Made by a program: the position numbers and the translations under genes
In this document: one piece after another, positions 45,161 to 58,545 of the stretch
How positions within the stretch are numbered: the first letter of the stretch is position 1
Layout: the number at the start of each line of letters is the position of its first letter
Notes under the pieces: model-generated
What the model was told of the DNA's origin: nothing
What the model saw: the letters and a program-made list of their open reading frames with translations, nothing else
Databases searched by the model: none
NCBI GenBank assembly: GCA_036362985.1
Contig: JAYGXS010000004.1
Span: 18,042,388 to 18,106,387 of the forward strand
Reading direction: 5' to 3'
DNA length: 64,000 nucleotides
DNA from: Ligula intestinalis
Taxonomy: Eukaryota > Platyhelminthes > Cestoda > Diphyllobothriidea > Diphyllobothriidae

Positions 45161-48100
45161 TGTGTCGCTTCGTCTTCCACGGAGGCCGCAGCTTTTTCAA
45201 AATTGTTTCAATTGAATGTTGTTTTTCTTTCGTTTTTAAAGACTCTGACTGGCACGTATTAATACATAAAAACACAGAGGGATTGGGTAAAGAAATCTTG
45301 AAATTCATTCTCGTTGCTACCTATTATTAAAATGCATCCTGGGGACGAATTGAGTATCAAGGATGAGTTTAGGCGTTCGTCGCACATCTTTTACCAGCCT
45401 ATCCGACTGTTGAGGAGAATTAATAAACTCCAATGTCAATAGTGCCTGTCAATGAGTTAGCCAAAAACCCTAGACGAACTTGCCAAAAAGCACAAAACTA
45501 TTATCATCTTATTTGCCAAAACTGCGGTAAATGCCTTCTGTGAGCCGCGACTCCCCGTAGCCAGGGCAGAAATGATCGCATCACGTGCTCACATCCGCGA
45601 TGCAGGCTCTTCTTCAGCGTATATATCATTGAATTGTCAAAAACCAGGCTTTTGAAGCAGTTAAATCACCCAACCTAACTAGCCAATCAAACATTGTCTT
45701 AGTATTTTGTCTCACTGAATCATGGAGGCCTTTGTACTTCTTCTATATATAAATACTGTACTTTTTTGTTGGTCACATTCCACATCCGCCTGGACCTGTA
45801 AGAAGAGGAGGGGGCGCAGTTGCCAAAACTGAAGGTACTAATTTTGGAATTTGTTTTCATCATCTCCAACTGTTTGGGCTTTTTCTCACGATACCGTATC
45901 TTCCATTCCCACCATTTGCGTCGCCACAAGCTATTGCAAAACACTTCAGCATAGACAATGGGTACAGATAGTGCAAGACCACTTGCTTAAAAAAACGGAT
46001 TTTTGCTGACCAAATGCCCTCAACGTTTTCGGTTACAAAGATCTGTTGTCGCATCATAGACATAACTATAGAACCAAAAGGACAAGTATTGTGTATTTAA
46101 GCACCAGCAAAAGTTAAAGCCAAGATGCTCGGAAAAATATTCTGTTATAGATAAATGCCAGTGCGTATCGTCTAGACACCCATGTAAAAAACAGTGTAGT
46201 TAAAACATTCGTTATGCAGGTGGGGTCGGGTTTAAGGTTAGTAATAGTAATATTATAGTAAATATTAGCGCAAAAGCTGCGGTTTTCATTCGGGATTCAA
46301 GTTGGTAATGGGACACGAGAATACATATTCTGCCTAAAACTTACCGTAAGGCTATCGTTATTTCGAAGTGGCGTGTTAATTCTTCCATGTCCTGTCCTGT
46401 CCTGTGAACGATTCCCACATACACCAAGAATATCGAAGTTAATGGTTATTTGTCATTCATTTCTACCTCGTGCGTCGGTTTTTGTCGCAAACTCCATACT
46501 GTAAATAGTTTTGTCATATGTGGATTTTTCAGGCACTTTTCTTGCAATCGTGTACTTAGTTCCTTTTTGAGCAACTAAGTGTGACAATTTCCGACCAACC
46601 GTTTTTCATGACTAGCCTATATGCCTGCTGCTGGTACTCTAGTTAAAACTGGATTAAACGCTTTTGTTGGTTGTTAGGGCTACTTTTTAATCACTCCTGG
46701 AATTAGTCATGTCCTTGACTGATAATGGCGTGCTAAACGTCAATGCAACTATTTACCATCAGGTTGTAAACATTGTTTTGACTGCGAAGGTTTAACTTTG
46801 TAGGTGTTTTTGATCAAGTGGCTTTCAATATGGATACTGCTCTGTTTTGTTTAAAAAAACAGGCTATGGATTAGCGAGGAGGATGCTTGACTGATTTCAC
46901 TACAACCCCGCTTACCTTCACTGTGTTTACGTGGTTGCCTGCTCTAGACCGACTGTATAGGGTGCAACTCAGCATCTGGCTTCCGTTCCGTTGTTGACAG
47001 ATTCGTGACGGCATATTTCAAGCATAAATTATGAACGCTGCTCTGGTGTGCCTTTGATCGTTATTGAGTATCATTTCGGCTCTTTTTTATATCTGGAAAA
47101 TTTGGTCGAAATAGTTTAAATGATGTCTCCCACAGGACACGAGAATAAGCTCGTACTTTCACGTAATAAAGATGGCCTTGTGCTACATATCGGGTCCTTC
47201 ACGCAAGATTCGTCCGAATTTTGTTATCTCTGAGTAAAGAAGAAGAATGAGCTTTGACTGAGCTTTCGAGCTCAACCCCGGAGAATCCAATCAGAAGTGC
47301 CACCAAAGATATGACAGGCTCTGCTATACACTAAGAAAGACTGAAAACAGCTCGACGGGCACTGCTATGAGACTGAATCTTTGTATTTCACGGCAGTTCA
47401 AAGCTACCGAGTTAGTAGAATCTAATATTACTAAAATCTGAATACGTAGTCTAGGGCAATCCCTCGTATCAAGTGACATAACTGTCCTCGTAGCTCAACA
47501 ATTCAGACAAAGCACATGTTCAAATCGTGCATGTGAGTTGGTTGTGCCATGGGACGGCGAATCATTGTAACTGGCTGTCCACACCTACTAAACGGACCAT
47601 GAATGCAACTTCACAGACGTCAGGATAATCCCCATTGCTGATAACTAGGAAATTTGAGAACACATTGAAAGGTGAGCTTTGGCCGGATACGTAGTCAATT
47701 GATTTATCAGTTTAGCACTGGCCGATCTCGGCCAAGTCTCTGTCCTGCATAGACTTCCGTTATTGATCATTTATTGACTTATAACCCCCATGATGTTGTT
47801 GCTACGACTATCTCTGAAGATAACTTTCTGTACAAGTTCGAAATCTCCTTAAGCCAAAGCTATCCGGTTTGCGATCAGTCTCCCATTTTTACTTATACAA
47901 ATACCTAAACTTCAAACATTTATAGACATTTCTAATCTCCCTTGACACATTTTTGGAAGACTAGATGGAATTATTTCAGTGTTCCCATTCCCTTTTCACA
48001 AGGGTTAAATAAATGCCTTATAATCTCCGTCTTTCTATGCTACTTGCGTAAGCATATGTTGTTTGTTATATCCCCAGAAATGACAATAGTTGAAATAGTA

Positions 48101-48939
48101 TATAGCGTGAGAAACTTCGTGTGGAACGGTTGAGTCGGAACCGATAAATAATACATACTTTGTACATAGGGGGGGGCATGTCTGGCCAAGATACAATTGA
48201 GCCACCTTATGTATCAACTTACGCTGAATTTTAAAAACATAGGCACTTTTCAGGATTAAACCTTGACTGTGCTCTATTTACTTCAAAGTTGTTCTTTGCC
48301 AATACGTAGTTCAAGTATTTTTACAGATTAATTTACGTGCAGAAATGTCGTCAGACTGAGCGCAGGTACCTGAACCGTGTCAACTTGCCAACTTTTTCGT
48401 GTAAGCAATGAAAAATTCTTTTTTCCAGAGCGCTAAAACAGACGTGTTACATTGACTGAATATCTGGACTCCGTATTCGTTAAACTCATACTTTTCCCTC
48501 GCTGTCAACGACCGACACTGACCTGGATATTTTTACAGCCAAGAAGATCCCTATCACCTGCTCTGGCACGCCAATTTCCAACAGTGTCCTCCGCTCAACC
48601 GCCCTTCTGTGCTAGAAGCCCTGATGAAACTAAAAAGCTTCAGTTGTTGGCTCTGTCAGAACCGATTATTAACCCTCCTTTGCTCGAAAACCGAATTACT
48701 TTAGTTGATTTTACCCTCGTTTATTGACACCGATGAAACAGTGTTCGGAAATTGCACTCGCTTCCTGCTGCAAGCACCACCTTCACCTTACAAATTACTC
48801 TTGCACAAGGATGAACGTGGTTTCAAAACTACCGTCCTCATCAATCAAGTTGAAATACGCAGCCCCTTATCAAGACTACTTAATGTCCGCTTCACAAGCT
48901 CTGTTACACAGGACTGGAGACGTAAAAAATGAAGGCAGT

Positions 48940-49870
48940 TCGTCGGGACATTGAAGCGGTTCTTTGACCTCCAGTATTCGGTCTCCGTCACTGGAAAAGA
49001 GAATGAGCTGAACTTTCTAGGGTTGTTGCCGCTAATTGTAATGCGCAGAGAGTACAAACCGTGATGTTATCTAGGTCGGCTGCATCAGGCAGGATCACAG
49101 CCATATTAAATACAAGCACTAATTCAATGTAGATTTCCTGTTATGTGCGACAGGGCAATTGAACGTGTCTACAAGCTAAACCTGTTTTGTAAACCCGCGT
49201 TAAGGTGTCTCGAAACGAATTTGAGATCTTTCGTATAAACTGGAACACATGCATCCCAAGAACTTTTTAATTTTAAGATGTTCTTTGGGATGAAAAGTAA
49301 CTTAACCAATGGCTGCTTTACGCACCCAGCTAGTACACCCTAAGGATAGGGTCAGTTTCCTCATTCAGAAACAATCCATCTACAAAATCCCATGTGGAGA
49401 TTGTGATACTGTATGCTGAAGTCAAACAGGAAGATCCATCTCCACACGCATCCACGAGCATAAATTGGCCGTGAAGAGACGTGACCATTCGTCCGAAGTG
49501 GCTATGCATTGCCTCGACACAGAACACATTTGCATGGGATAAAACACGCATATTCGAAAGTTGCCCCTCCAAAAATGGCCAAAAATACCTCTAAGCCATG
49601 CACACCGACGATTCATTCATCAACCGGTGCGTCCATTTGGATTGTATTTATGAGTACGTCAAAGAAAGATGGAAAAGACAAAGGCCGCCCGACAGAGAAT
49701 AACTGACGCCACACCTACCAATCACGTCTCACCCTATATAAATATTGATTTTTTCGGCAGTTTTGAAATTTAGTTGTTAATTGCACTTTTCCTTATAGTC
49801 CGAAGACGAGTTGTGGCGCTAAACTCGAAAATTCACTCATTTACTTTTTATCCCAAAGATCATCTACGTC
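48940..49870 (+). mobile_element. Second PLE copy, heavily decayed
   Basis: 48945-49050 reads as a distant PLE RT piece (FFDLQYSVSVTGKENELNFL). 49325-49440 gives TQLVHPKDRVSF, YKIPCGDCDTV and QTGRSISTRIHEHKLAVKR, the GIY-YIG domain, with a stop in place of Tyr-Cys-Gly. 49440-49710 carries the tail with indels. The terminal sequence 49711-49870 matches that of the PLE at 26312-26470 (TTGATTTTTTCGGCAGTTTTG, TCCGAAGACGAGTTG). A reversed piece of the 3' end (CTTTGGGATGAAAAGTAA) lies at about 49285, the remnant of an inverted upstream arm. Confidence 0.7.
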
Positions 49871-51884
49871 AAATTTGATATCTGCTTTCTCTTCTAAGGG
49901 TAATAAGTACATGCAGAATATTGAAACCATAGAGGTCTGCATTAAGATTTCTTTGAAGTGTGATTAATGCGGATATTTTGCATGCACACAGACCATTGTC
50001 GTTCACATGCATTCCAGCTGAACTTTACACTTGGGCTTTTATCAGTAAGATGAGGTACTGTTGAGTATTTTTTAGCAAACTGTTTTCTGTATAAATAAAA
50101 CTGCTCAACTGTTGTTGTTAGTCTCAGTTGAAACGTATGCACTTTGCATGAAAAGGCTCACCAAGCAAGGCCTCTTGTAATAACATTTCGTTGAAGACAT
50201 GTTTTTTCGGCGAAATTTTGTCATGGGACAATTGTTTGTGTATTTAAGCATACCGGTTCTGCATATCTTCCGATGCATTTATGCACTTTACTAATATTTC
50301 GCAGATAATATGGGATATGATACGCCTTTCAATAGTAAGATCTCAGGAATTACCAGTAGTTTCGTGTGAGCCTATATTCTTAAAATTCTTGATGCCTTCA
50401 GAACACTCGAACTCAAAATTTGAATTGTAAAGAGCGCGTGTTTCGTGCACCAGATCTTGTTTGAGTTCATGTAATACTTTCGAATACTTCACTTTTAAAA
50501 AAGGGCTTATAAGAAGTCGTATTTTTAAACTGTTGATAATCAAAAAGTTGCCTTAGGTACGCATCGAATGAGGTGCAGTGAGATATGTGTTACTCAGTCG
50601 TTCAGATTTTAGTAAGCTCACTTGGAACGACTTAAATAATATGAACTGGGAAACGACTAAACCGATCTAGTCGGTTTCTGGGGCTACCGCGAGGTTTAGT
50701 TATTTTCAGGTTCCAAATGAAGTATGGCGACGAGTGTTTCTAGGGCCCCACTACCCTGGCAACCAACACTTACTCTAACTTACACGATGGATAGGGTTGG
50801 AGTTAAGATAAGGGTGAAGTAGGCATGAAATGCGATCTACTTCAATACCGAAAACCAGCTCGTTTTGATGATGACGATCGGCAAATAAAGTTATTTACAT
50901 TGCCAACACGTTGCTGCCCGTTTCCGTCTTGTAAACGTCCCTACCGTTATTTTCATCATTTGCGTATTATAGCGAAAGTAAACTGGTTAATTTTGAAGGC
51001 GCCATTTAGATTTTTCAGCAGAAAAATGCCTCCATTTACCAAGACCGATGGGATCAATTTAAAAAAATACTCAAAACTCAGAGGTTTGTGTAAAAAACAC
51101 ATCTATTAAGGAGACAGGTTGGCTTTAAACTTCTCAATTTCCGCTTTTTCACACGTGAGTCAGCTTGCTAGGAATGGCAGCGCAGAATCCTATTATGACG
51201 ATGTGCGGCAAGACATAGGTCGGAAGCCTCGACGCATAGTATGGGACTACGTCGCAATCATTACACCAGAGTGAAGAGGCCGTGCAACCTCATGAAGAAT
51301 TCAATTAGCAAAGTGTTTGACCGTTTTTAAGTGTCGCTGAACTATCATATCAGCTTAAAAAAAGCATAAGAAATGCCGGTAGCTGGGGAGAACGTTCGGA
51401 GACTACGCTTCTAAATCAACAAGTTTTTTTAAGCAGGGTTGGAATAATAATCGGAGAGCAGAAGACAATGGGGAGGGGAGGGAAATGAAGGCATTTATCA
51501 ATTTTCAGATTATTTCCTGAGGTGTTTGACTGATAGGAACGTAACCGTTGGATATAACACAGGAGTTTACAATTTTAATGAAGAGGGTTTCAAATATGCA
51601 GAGAAAATGAACGATGCGGCGTCAAAGCAGCACCAAGTTGACGGAAAGAGGATACCACATCAAACATGCCTACCTAGCGACCGTGCTCGGTACACAAAAA
51701 AAATATTGTTCGCGTTTTGGAGGAGCACCCAAGGCGGTTGTCGTTTAGCGTTCCAATCTTTATTGTCCATAGTTTCGCCAGGTTATCCCAAAGTCGTTGG
51801 CTGCAAAACACACCTGTATGCGGCTTCTTGATAAAACTTTAAGAAATCTATAAAAGTGAATAAACGAGCTCCAGGAAGCAGTTC

Positions 51885-52745
51885 AGAAGAAGGAAATGCG
51901 GTCACCGGAACAAGAAATTTATTTTCCTGAAGTCTCGGATACTGTCGAGAATCCTTTATCATAGGTTATCGTAGGATAGCCTGAGACATGCAACATGGGA
52001 TATGATCCCTAGCTGCGCATGTCTCAGACTATCCTACGATTATCTATGATTAGGGATCCTCGTATGAAGAAGAATGTTCGCTTTCCAGATATTTGCATCG
52101 ATAAAGGCGAGGAATAGTCAAACACCGGATTGATTTGTGTATCGTTCTGAGCTTTCGAACTCGCACAGGAGTCCATCGTCGGAGAAAAGGAAGCAGCAAC
52201 AAAAGAGTGACTGGTTATAAAGTTTGTACACACCTATGACATAGATCATAAGTTCAACTTGGCGGCCGTCAAAGTACTCGCCCACGCCGGAAACAAGTAA
52301 AGCAGGGAATTGATTGAAGCCTGTTCCACGGATGGGAATTCACCCAACCGATGTGTCGAATTGGCGCCGGCGTACAGAGCATGGTACAATTACGTAAAGT
52401 CACGGCCAGACGTCCGTCACAGTTATTTAGGCTGGCATTCTCTATAATCGCCCCATTTTCGTTGCTGACGTGGCCAATCGGTGCCCAAGCCAGACCGTTA
52501 TCGATTTGTACACGTTCAAATTTTAACTGTTTTGTACACACGTTATAACCAGCCACTCGTTTGTTGCTGTCTCCTATTCTCTGACGATGTAATTCTGCAC
52601 GAGTTCGAAAGTTCAGAAAAATGCACAAATCAATCCGGTGTTCGACTATTCTGCTTTTTTACCGATTAGGGATTCCCGACAGAATCCGAAACGTCAAGAA
52701 AATAAAACTGTTTTTTTTTTCAGTGCTCGCATCTTCCTCTTTAAG
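51885..52745 (+). mobile_element. Inverted-arm PLE derivative with GIY-YIG tail remnant
   Basis: Outer arms 51890-51950 and 52665-52740 are inverted copies (TTTTCCTGA.GT.TCGGAT, and its reverse ATCCGAAACGTCAAGAAAAT). Inner arms 52080-52245 and 52512-52656 also match in reverse (CACCGGATTGATTTGTG, GACTGGTTATAA). The centre reads GNSPNRCVELAPAYRAWYN, the terminal segment found downstream of GIY-YIG domains in flatworm PLEs. A nested palindrome lies at 51948-51991 / 52015-52060 around CTGAGACATG. The right arm preserves GATTCCC, GAATCC, GAAACGTC. Boundaries are approximate. Confidence 0.62.
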
Positions 52746-53799
52746 AAACCTGTTTTCATCAAAGAGAGGCCACCGTGGCGGTCGTCACCCAACCACATTC
52801 AACTATGATATTTCAATACGGACCAAGTTGGTCATTGTGCATCTGAATCAAAGGCTGCCACCGCATTGTCCTGCACTCGCATAGTTGTACAGTCTGTGCC
52901 CCAGTAAAAAAAGAAATGCACAAGGATCTTCTGACTTGTGGCACAGTTATCGCTAACGCTTCTGCCATTTCGACCTCCTTCGATTGTCGCTCAGTTTCAA
53001 GCAAGTACTCGTAGGCAGATGGATGAGCTGTTATGCGACAAAGCACTTTGCTACAGTACTATTTTACTGATCACCCTCTGCGCCAAGCACTTGTTCGTTG
53101 CCAGCAGAAATCGGACGCATTTAATGTCACTTGGGAGAGCTGTGCACTGATCTGGCCAGATTACTGCACGGAACCATCAGCTCCACTGAACGACCCCCTA
53201 GTCCGTCCTGTATTCAGGCCAGGAAAGTAAATGTCACTTACCTGCGCATAAATTTACGCCTGCCGGGCCAAATTGCGATTTTCAAATTCAAACACTTAAA
53301 TTAGGAGCCTGTATGGTAGATTATCTGCCTCAGGAAATGTCAACCAAAATCCTGAATGTGCGCTTTCGGTTGGAAAAAGATAACTTAAATGGGGTTTTCA
53401 TAATAAGTGTTAGGTAGCTTATCCAAATAAATTTCCGCCGTAGCAGGGTACAGCCTTTTGATCAGGTTTCTTTGCGGCCGTCTGGAGAAACCACGCTTTT
53501 TAGCCAATGCCTACTTAGCTAGTATTCGGTATTCTCATTAATTTCCTTTATCTTTATCGGTACATATATTTTATTGGCAGCATGAACAAAATGGACTTTC
53601 GTATATTTATTAGATAGAACATTATGTCTTCTTAAAATATGAAGAAGATGAAAGGGCGCCTCTCGGGTTTAAAAAGGTTTTCATTATACGATTGTTTAAG
53701 TTCGAGAAATATGCATTCATCAATCATCTTATCCGGTCATTTATTGATATTGCTCATAAAGTTATGAAGATAAAGAATTCTCTTGGAATACCGAACCTT

Positions 53800-53945
53800 T
53801 AAATTTTCGAGGCAGGATCCCCCGCTCATCTTCAAAAATCAATTTCGATTTCATGTGTACGTTTCAATATTTTGGTTGTTTGTTGCACATCTTCCCACGT
53901 CTGAAGACGAGCGGGGGCTCCTGTCTCGAAAATTTGCAAATAAAG
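53800..53945. mobile_element. Arm pair of PLE type with ~60-bp spacer
   Basis: AAATTTTCGAGGCAGGATCC with CCCGCTCATCTTC (53801-53833) is the reverse of GAAGACGAGCGGG with GGCTCCTGTCTCGAAAATTT (about 53900-53937). Plus-strand order in the right arm: CTGAAGA, C, GAG ... CTC, GAAAA, ATTTGCAAAT, the same layout as 26411 and 49798. Nothing coding remains between the arms. Confidence 0.6.
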
Positions 53946-54094
53946 TTTCAACTTCCCTAAAGAAGCCTTTCCCTTCATAATTTAATATCTTGGGATACCC
54001 ATATTTCAAAACATGCACATAAAGTATACAACACGGTCCTCACCCATTGCAAAATGTTCTGCGCACTATGCAACTTCTCCCTCATAGTGTAGAG

Positions 54095-54265
54095 AAATCG
54101 ATAAGAAGATTACCGACAGGAACATGTGAAGTGGGTAGATGGAAATGTCTGGCTTATTAGCCGTCATCAGTCAGTCATGTCCGACCATGTGTCGTGAATC
54201 ACTCTAAGCTCGAAATCGTAGCCCGCTGATTAGAGAACCAACGGTCTTAACATCCTTCTCTACCA
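54095..54265 (+). mobile_element. SINE fragment, 'TCTGGCTTATTAGCCGTCATCAG' family
   Basis: TGTCTGGCTTATTAGCCGTC followed by ATCAGTCAGTCATG and, 50 bases on, a tRNA-like A box (CGTAGCCCGCTGATTAGAG). Related pieces: 22115-22175, 27255-27345 and 63395-63560. The last also has a tRNA-like GCCCGTGGCTTAGGGGGTTG after the body. Confidence 0.5.
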
Positions 54266-55020
54266 TAGGCACCTTGTCTGGCCGGTTTGGGTCGGGAATA
54301 TTTAAATTAAAAGCTTCCCGGGACTTACTCGTCTCTTTCTGCTTTGGGAATCATTTACAATCCCTGCCAGCGGCCGCACAGGGGCTCGTAGCATAGACGG
54401 ATTAGCATTGTTGTATTTGCCTGATGATTAATTATTCGAAAAAGTTCGTCCACCTAACTTGACTTTCTGAATGCGTACATGGGCATCATTGATGGAAATT
54501 TTCAGCAAATGTAAGGGAGACTGGAATGTGTGATTCTCCTTAGAGGGTACATATGCATCATGTTCCTTGGGGACCTTGAATACAAGTGTAACTTTCGGTT
54601 AGGTTCAAAATTATTATCCGAAAGAAAACGTCTTGAACACCGAAAACAACCGTTTCTACAAGTATTAAAATTGAAAGAGTCGAAAAACGATACCGATTTA
54701 ATTCAAGGAGAAAGATTTTCATGCATTGTTTCTGCAAACTATATATGAATTTTCAAGCGCATCTCAAATCGATGAAAAAATTTCATATTACTTAAGTAGA
54801 TACTTTGCGCAGTGTTTTTATTCCAGTTTTTCGAAAATTAGCTATTTTAAAAGCTAATATCTTGTCTTCGGGTTATGCTGCATGATGTTAATATCTGAAC
54901 CCCGTCTAAGTAATTTTGTGAAACAAACACATTTGAGAATTATGGTTAAACTTTTTGAAAATAGGCATCCCAAGAAATACAAATTGAGAGAAAAGATTCT
55001 TTAGGAAACAGGAACAATCT

Positions 55021-55635
55021 TTATTGTACAGTTTCGATGCTAGCACACTAGGTCGTCGTCGGACTTGAGGGAAATGGGTGAAGGACAGTGCGCATTTTTA
55101 AGCGTGCCGAAAAATCAATAATTTTTCGTCACCCTTGGTCAATAGTAGGCTTTGTTGGTTGGAGCTTTTTCCAGGCTTCTTTTGAGATTTATGTACATTG
55201 AATCCTTGCGGCGACTACGATGCAATTTATTGTGGACAAACAGGAAGGCCCACTTCTACACGCACACATGAACATCAGTTAGCGGCAAAGAGGCGCGACC
55301 ACCTGTCCGCAGTCGTCAGGCATTCGCTTGAAACTGGGCACAAATTAGTATGGGACCAAACCCGCATAGTACGTTCCTGCCCATATAGGAAAGGCCGAGA
55401 ATCTTTAGAGGCCATTAATTCTAACGAATCATGCATCAATAATCACGTTGATTTAGACTGAATGTACACAAATCTCAAAAAGCCTGGAAAAAGTGCCAAC
55501 CACCAAAGCCTACTGTTGACCAAGGATGACGAAACATCGTCGATTTTTCGGCACGTTTACAAATGCGCACTGTTCTTCACACATTTTACTTAAGTCCGAC
55601 GACGACCTAGTGTGCTAGCGTCGACAATTTACAAT
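55021..55635 (+). mobile_element. Compact PLE derivative: GIY-YIG domain between inverted arms
   Basis: Arms 55021-55196 and 55460-55635, about 175 bases each, are reverse complements nearly end to end (GTGCTAGCATCGAAAC region, GCACGCTTAAAAATGCGCAC-type blocks, CCAGGCTT). The right arm begins at the very stop codon of the enclosed frame. The arms carry, in sense orientation, GTCCGACGACGACCTAG, TGTGCTAGC, RTCGAAACTGTACAATAAAG, a box-hairpin-GAAAC layout. No RT or other PLE body is present. This is the cleanest example of the arrangement also seen at 17068-17691. Confidence 0.8.
55198..55461 (+). CDS. PLE GIY-YIG endonuclease domain, uninterrupted
   Basis: An open frame of 87 residues with no stop or shift. 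It starts in NPCGDYDAIYCGQTGRPTST (Cys-rich start and the IYCGQTGR form of the GIY-YIG signature), then RTHEHQLAAKRRDH (core Arg and His), SLETGHKLVWD, and SCPYRKGRESLEAI followed by SNESCINNHVDLD at the stop. It lacks the RT that precedes it in a full PLE. The first codon is not a Met in the family context, so an independent protein start is unproven (the Met shown is an alternative start codon). Neighbouring arms abut the domain directly. The intact frame contrasts with the broken domains at 26166 and 49420 and could mean recent insertion or chance survival. Confidence 0.72.
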   Translation: MNPCGDYDAIYCGQTGRPTSTRTHEHQLAAKRRDHLSAVVRHSLETGHKLVWDQTRIVRSCPYRKGRESLEAINSNESCINNHVDLD

Positions 55636-57260
55636 TACCTTCATCCCTGTTTCCCAAATAATTTTTTCTATCAAATGTGGTTAAGATTTCATGAGGTAGC
55701 AAATCACAGCTTGAAACAAAGACCACAAGACTTCGATAAATTGGAAGCAGTGGAATTTGACATTATCTTGATATCTTTTCAGTCACGCTTGGCTATCGAT
55801 TGTTGAACACGTAAACATTTTGTGACCCTGTGTGTCAAGATCAATAATTATGAAGTGCGTAGGATGACTTCCATTTTAACCGTCAGGACACTCTGCTCAG
55901 TGAAGTAGCAATTAAAAGAGCATCGCATGTGCTTTAAAAAAAACTCGGAGCCATCAAAAAGTGCACCGATTTGAGAACCAAGTTTAGTCCGCATCATCGT
56001 CATCATAATCATCGTCGTTACTGCGCACCTGGTCTGAAGGCGCCGCGCTTTTCACAGGTGACTCAAAATTTCGAAGTCATCAGTACTCAGTAAATAACGC
56101 GTACTTTTGCCTGCTCCAACGGCGCACATTGTTAGGTCAACTCAGACATACACACTTAGAAAAGCACTTGCGATGTTACAGTGACTACCACACGTCTCGT
56201 TGGAGGCTTACAAGACTGTTCACTCTAAACCTCTTTCTCTGTTATACTGTTTTATGGTACAGTAGATTTAGGTAGTTATTATTTTCGGGCCTTTCAGACA
56301 CCACCAAAGCTCTCACTTATTGGCTCCTAACGCCAAGTGACTAGCGCTACCTTGCAGTCAAACTTCTCAACTGTCTGGTTGAAGTCGTGCATAATGCTCT
56401 TCTTTAGTGCTGATCATTAGTTTTTTTATGAAACTAGAAGTCTGGTAGAATATAAGCTACCTGGTGCAGCATGTGCTTTTTGACAAAAACATGTTGTTGA
56501 CTTCGCATGAGATTCAAACTAGCCTTTTTTTCTAGCAAAGTAGGGCGGAGAAGGGGGAGACTTGATGCCAACACCAATGCGCGAAAAGTTAAGGGATTTT
56601 GTATGATTTCCGACTGTAACTTGGTGGCTGTAAGCACTCTCCGAGTGTTTCGGTGATTTCGGGCATTCTGTTACATTCTTTTTCTGTAAGTCGACTTCAT
56701 AGTGATCGATTCATGTTTTTTAAATGTTTTCTATTGAGGCATACGTACTGAGGACAGTAGGGATGCAGTCCCAAGCGTTAACCTCATTTTTTTCTTTCCT
56801 CTACCTGGCAGTAGTCCACTGTCCGATCTGAGCAGCTCTCTGAACTGTGCGAATCGAATGCACATGTCTGACAGGACTGCACATTTCGTTCTACACGCGC
56901 CATGCACTATCCGGCCCCTAAACAGCACACCGAATTTACACGTAAACGAGGCGGGTGTCTCGGATTTCATATCTGTTCGAATGTGATAGACGCAACGTTA
57001 AGAAAGGGCCGTCGAGCCTGATACTTAATATTACCATTTCGTACTTTGACAGTTCCCCCGTCGATTTCGACAATGGGCACCGCGTGCTCCAACAAGCCAC
57101 AGCAAACGCTGAACCAAACCGAGGCAGACACTGCGGCAAACTGCACGAAGGCTACAGCAAGCTAAAAGCAACGCTGCGAACTACCGCGAATGAAAAACTA
57201 GAGTGAAAGCAGACACGCGGGGAATCTACCCACTCGCTCGCCGCTCCCACCTCCGCTGTT

Positions 57261-57325
57261 AAGGCAAAGTCAATAAGCCCGGGAATGAAGAAGGGTGTAG
57301 GTGGCTGGAGCAATAGTCACTCAAC
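57261..57325 (+). repeat. Dispersed GC-rich repeat, copy 2
   Basis: Partner of 13858-13925: AAGGCAAAGTCAAT, CCCGGGAATG and GTAGGTGGCTGGAGC. Same orientation, 43 kb apart. Confidence 0.4.
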
Positions 57326-58545
57326 ACGCGCACACTGGACTCAGCCAAGTCGCTAGGTAGGCTCCCGCGTGCGTGGGAGCGCCATTAAGGCCACATTAAA
57401 AGGAGCCATTGCAGCCTGACTCTCAGTCCCCCATCTCCGCACATACGTAACTCGGGCCACCTACGTTGATTTGGTACTCCACGTACAAACACACACATAG
57501 ACGGAGGACTGCCTGTGAGGTCTCAGTTTTTGTTTCATTCGACTGCCCCTCAAGTCAAGGCTTTTAACTCACTGGGGCTATAGTCAAACATTCCGGGTCG
57601 TTTAAAGTGGTACATATGCACTGAGTGCCGTGGGTATGACGTCTCCAAATCTGCCTCTATCACTTCTCCTCCAGGCACAACTACGCTGTCCGAGTCGGTC
57701 CATCACTTGATGCTGAGGTTGAACGTATATCCATTTGCTCAGAGACCCGGTGCCCACGATTGTCTATGTGGTATGTGCTCAAGCTCATTATTCGTGCTGT
57801 TTAAAGTGTTAATGTCGGCTGCTGATCGAAAGCAGTATCTGCATCAACTTACAACACACATTAACATATAACAGAGTACCAGGTGATCTCATAAACTGTA
57901 ACATGATGACTTTCAGTTGAGCATCCTGCCAGCAAACTCTGCCGATAGCACTCAAGAATTGTTTCTTTGCAAGTGCTGAACTTAGGGCAGGTGTGCTTGC
58001 TTAAATACTCATTATAAACGATGACGTTCTGTGCATTCTTTCGAGAACAATACACAACATGTGCAGACTATTTTAAAAAAATTCTCCGGCATAAATTATT
58101 ATTCTCTAGTAAAGGGCTCAGTTACAGGCCTAGCATTATTTTGCATAGATTAGCTCATGATTTTATTTTATGCTAGTTAGTATTGTAATCCTGCTTTTGT
58201 CATCTTTTCTTTTGGTTAGCGTGTTTGTGCGTTTCAGCTAAATCTTCATAAGCGCCAACAGATGCTTTGGAGCCTGGGTCTTTTTGGCTGCATACATCCG
58301 TGATTTAACGATCAGAGTTCGCTTTTTTCTATTAGGACACTTTTTTCTGACTGAAAAGCCTTGGGACTTTTTTTCGAATTATGGACTTTGCGGAAAGAGC
58401 AGTCAAAAGTGCTAGAAAGTGCTAACACGAAACATTTGGGCTAATTTGTCTACTGGTTTATTGCTTCGGGAGCATTACTCTTAAAGGGGACGGTGTGGGA
58501 AAACCGGTGGGGCTGCTTTAACTATCGGGCTTTAGTCAGGGTTGT

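Noticed and set aside
47485..47560. tRNA-like stretch (CTCGTAGCTCAA, then GTTCAAATC)
   Set aside because: A- and B-box-like words are present but spacing is short and no arm folds; at most an old SINE scrap.
48539..48720. Possible extra exon (acceptor TTTTTACAG, Ser/Pro-rich frame in phase 0)
   Set aside because: No good donor follows in frame before the stop at about 48727, and the region lies next to decayed PLE sequence.
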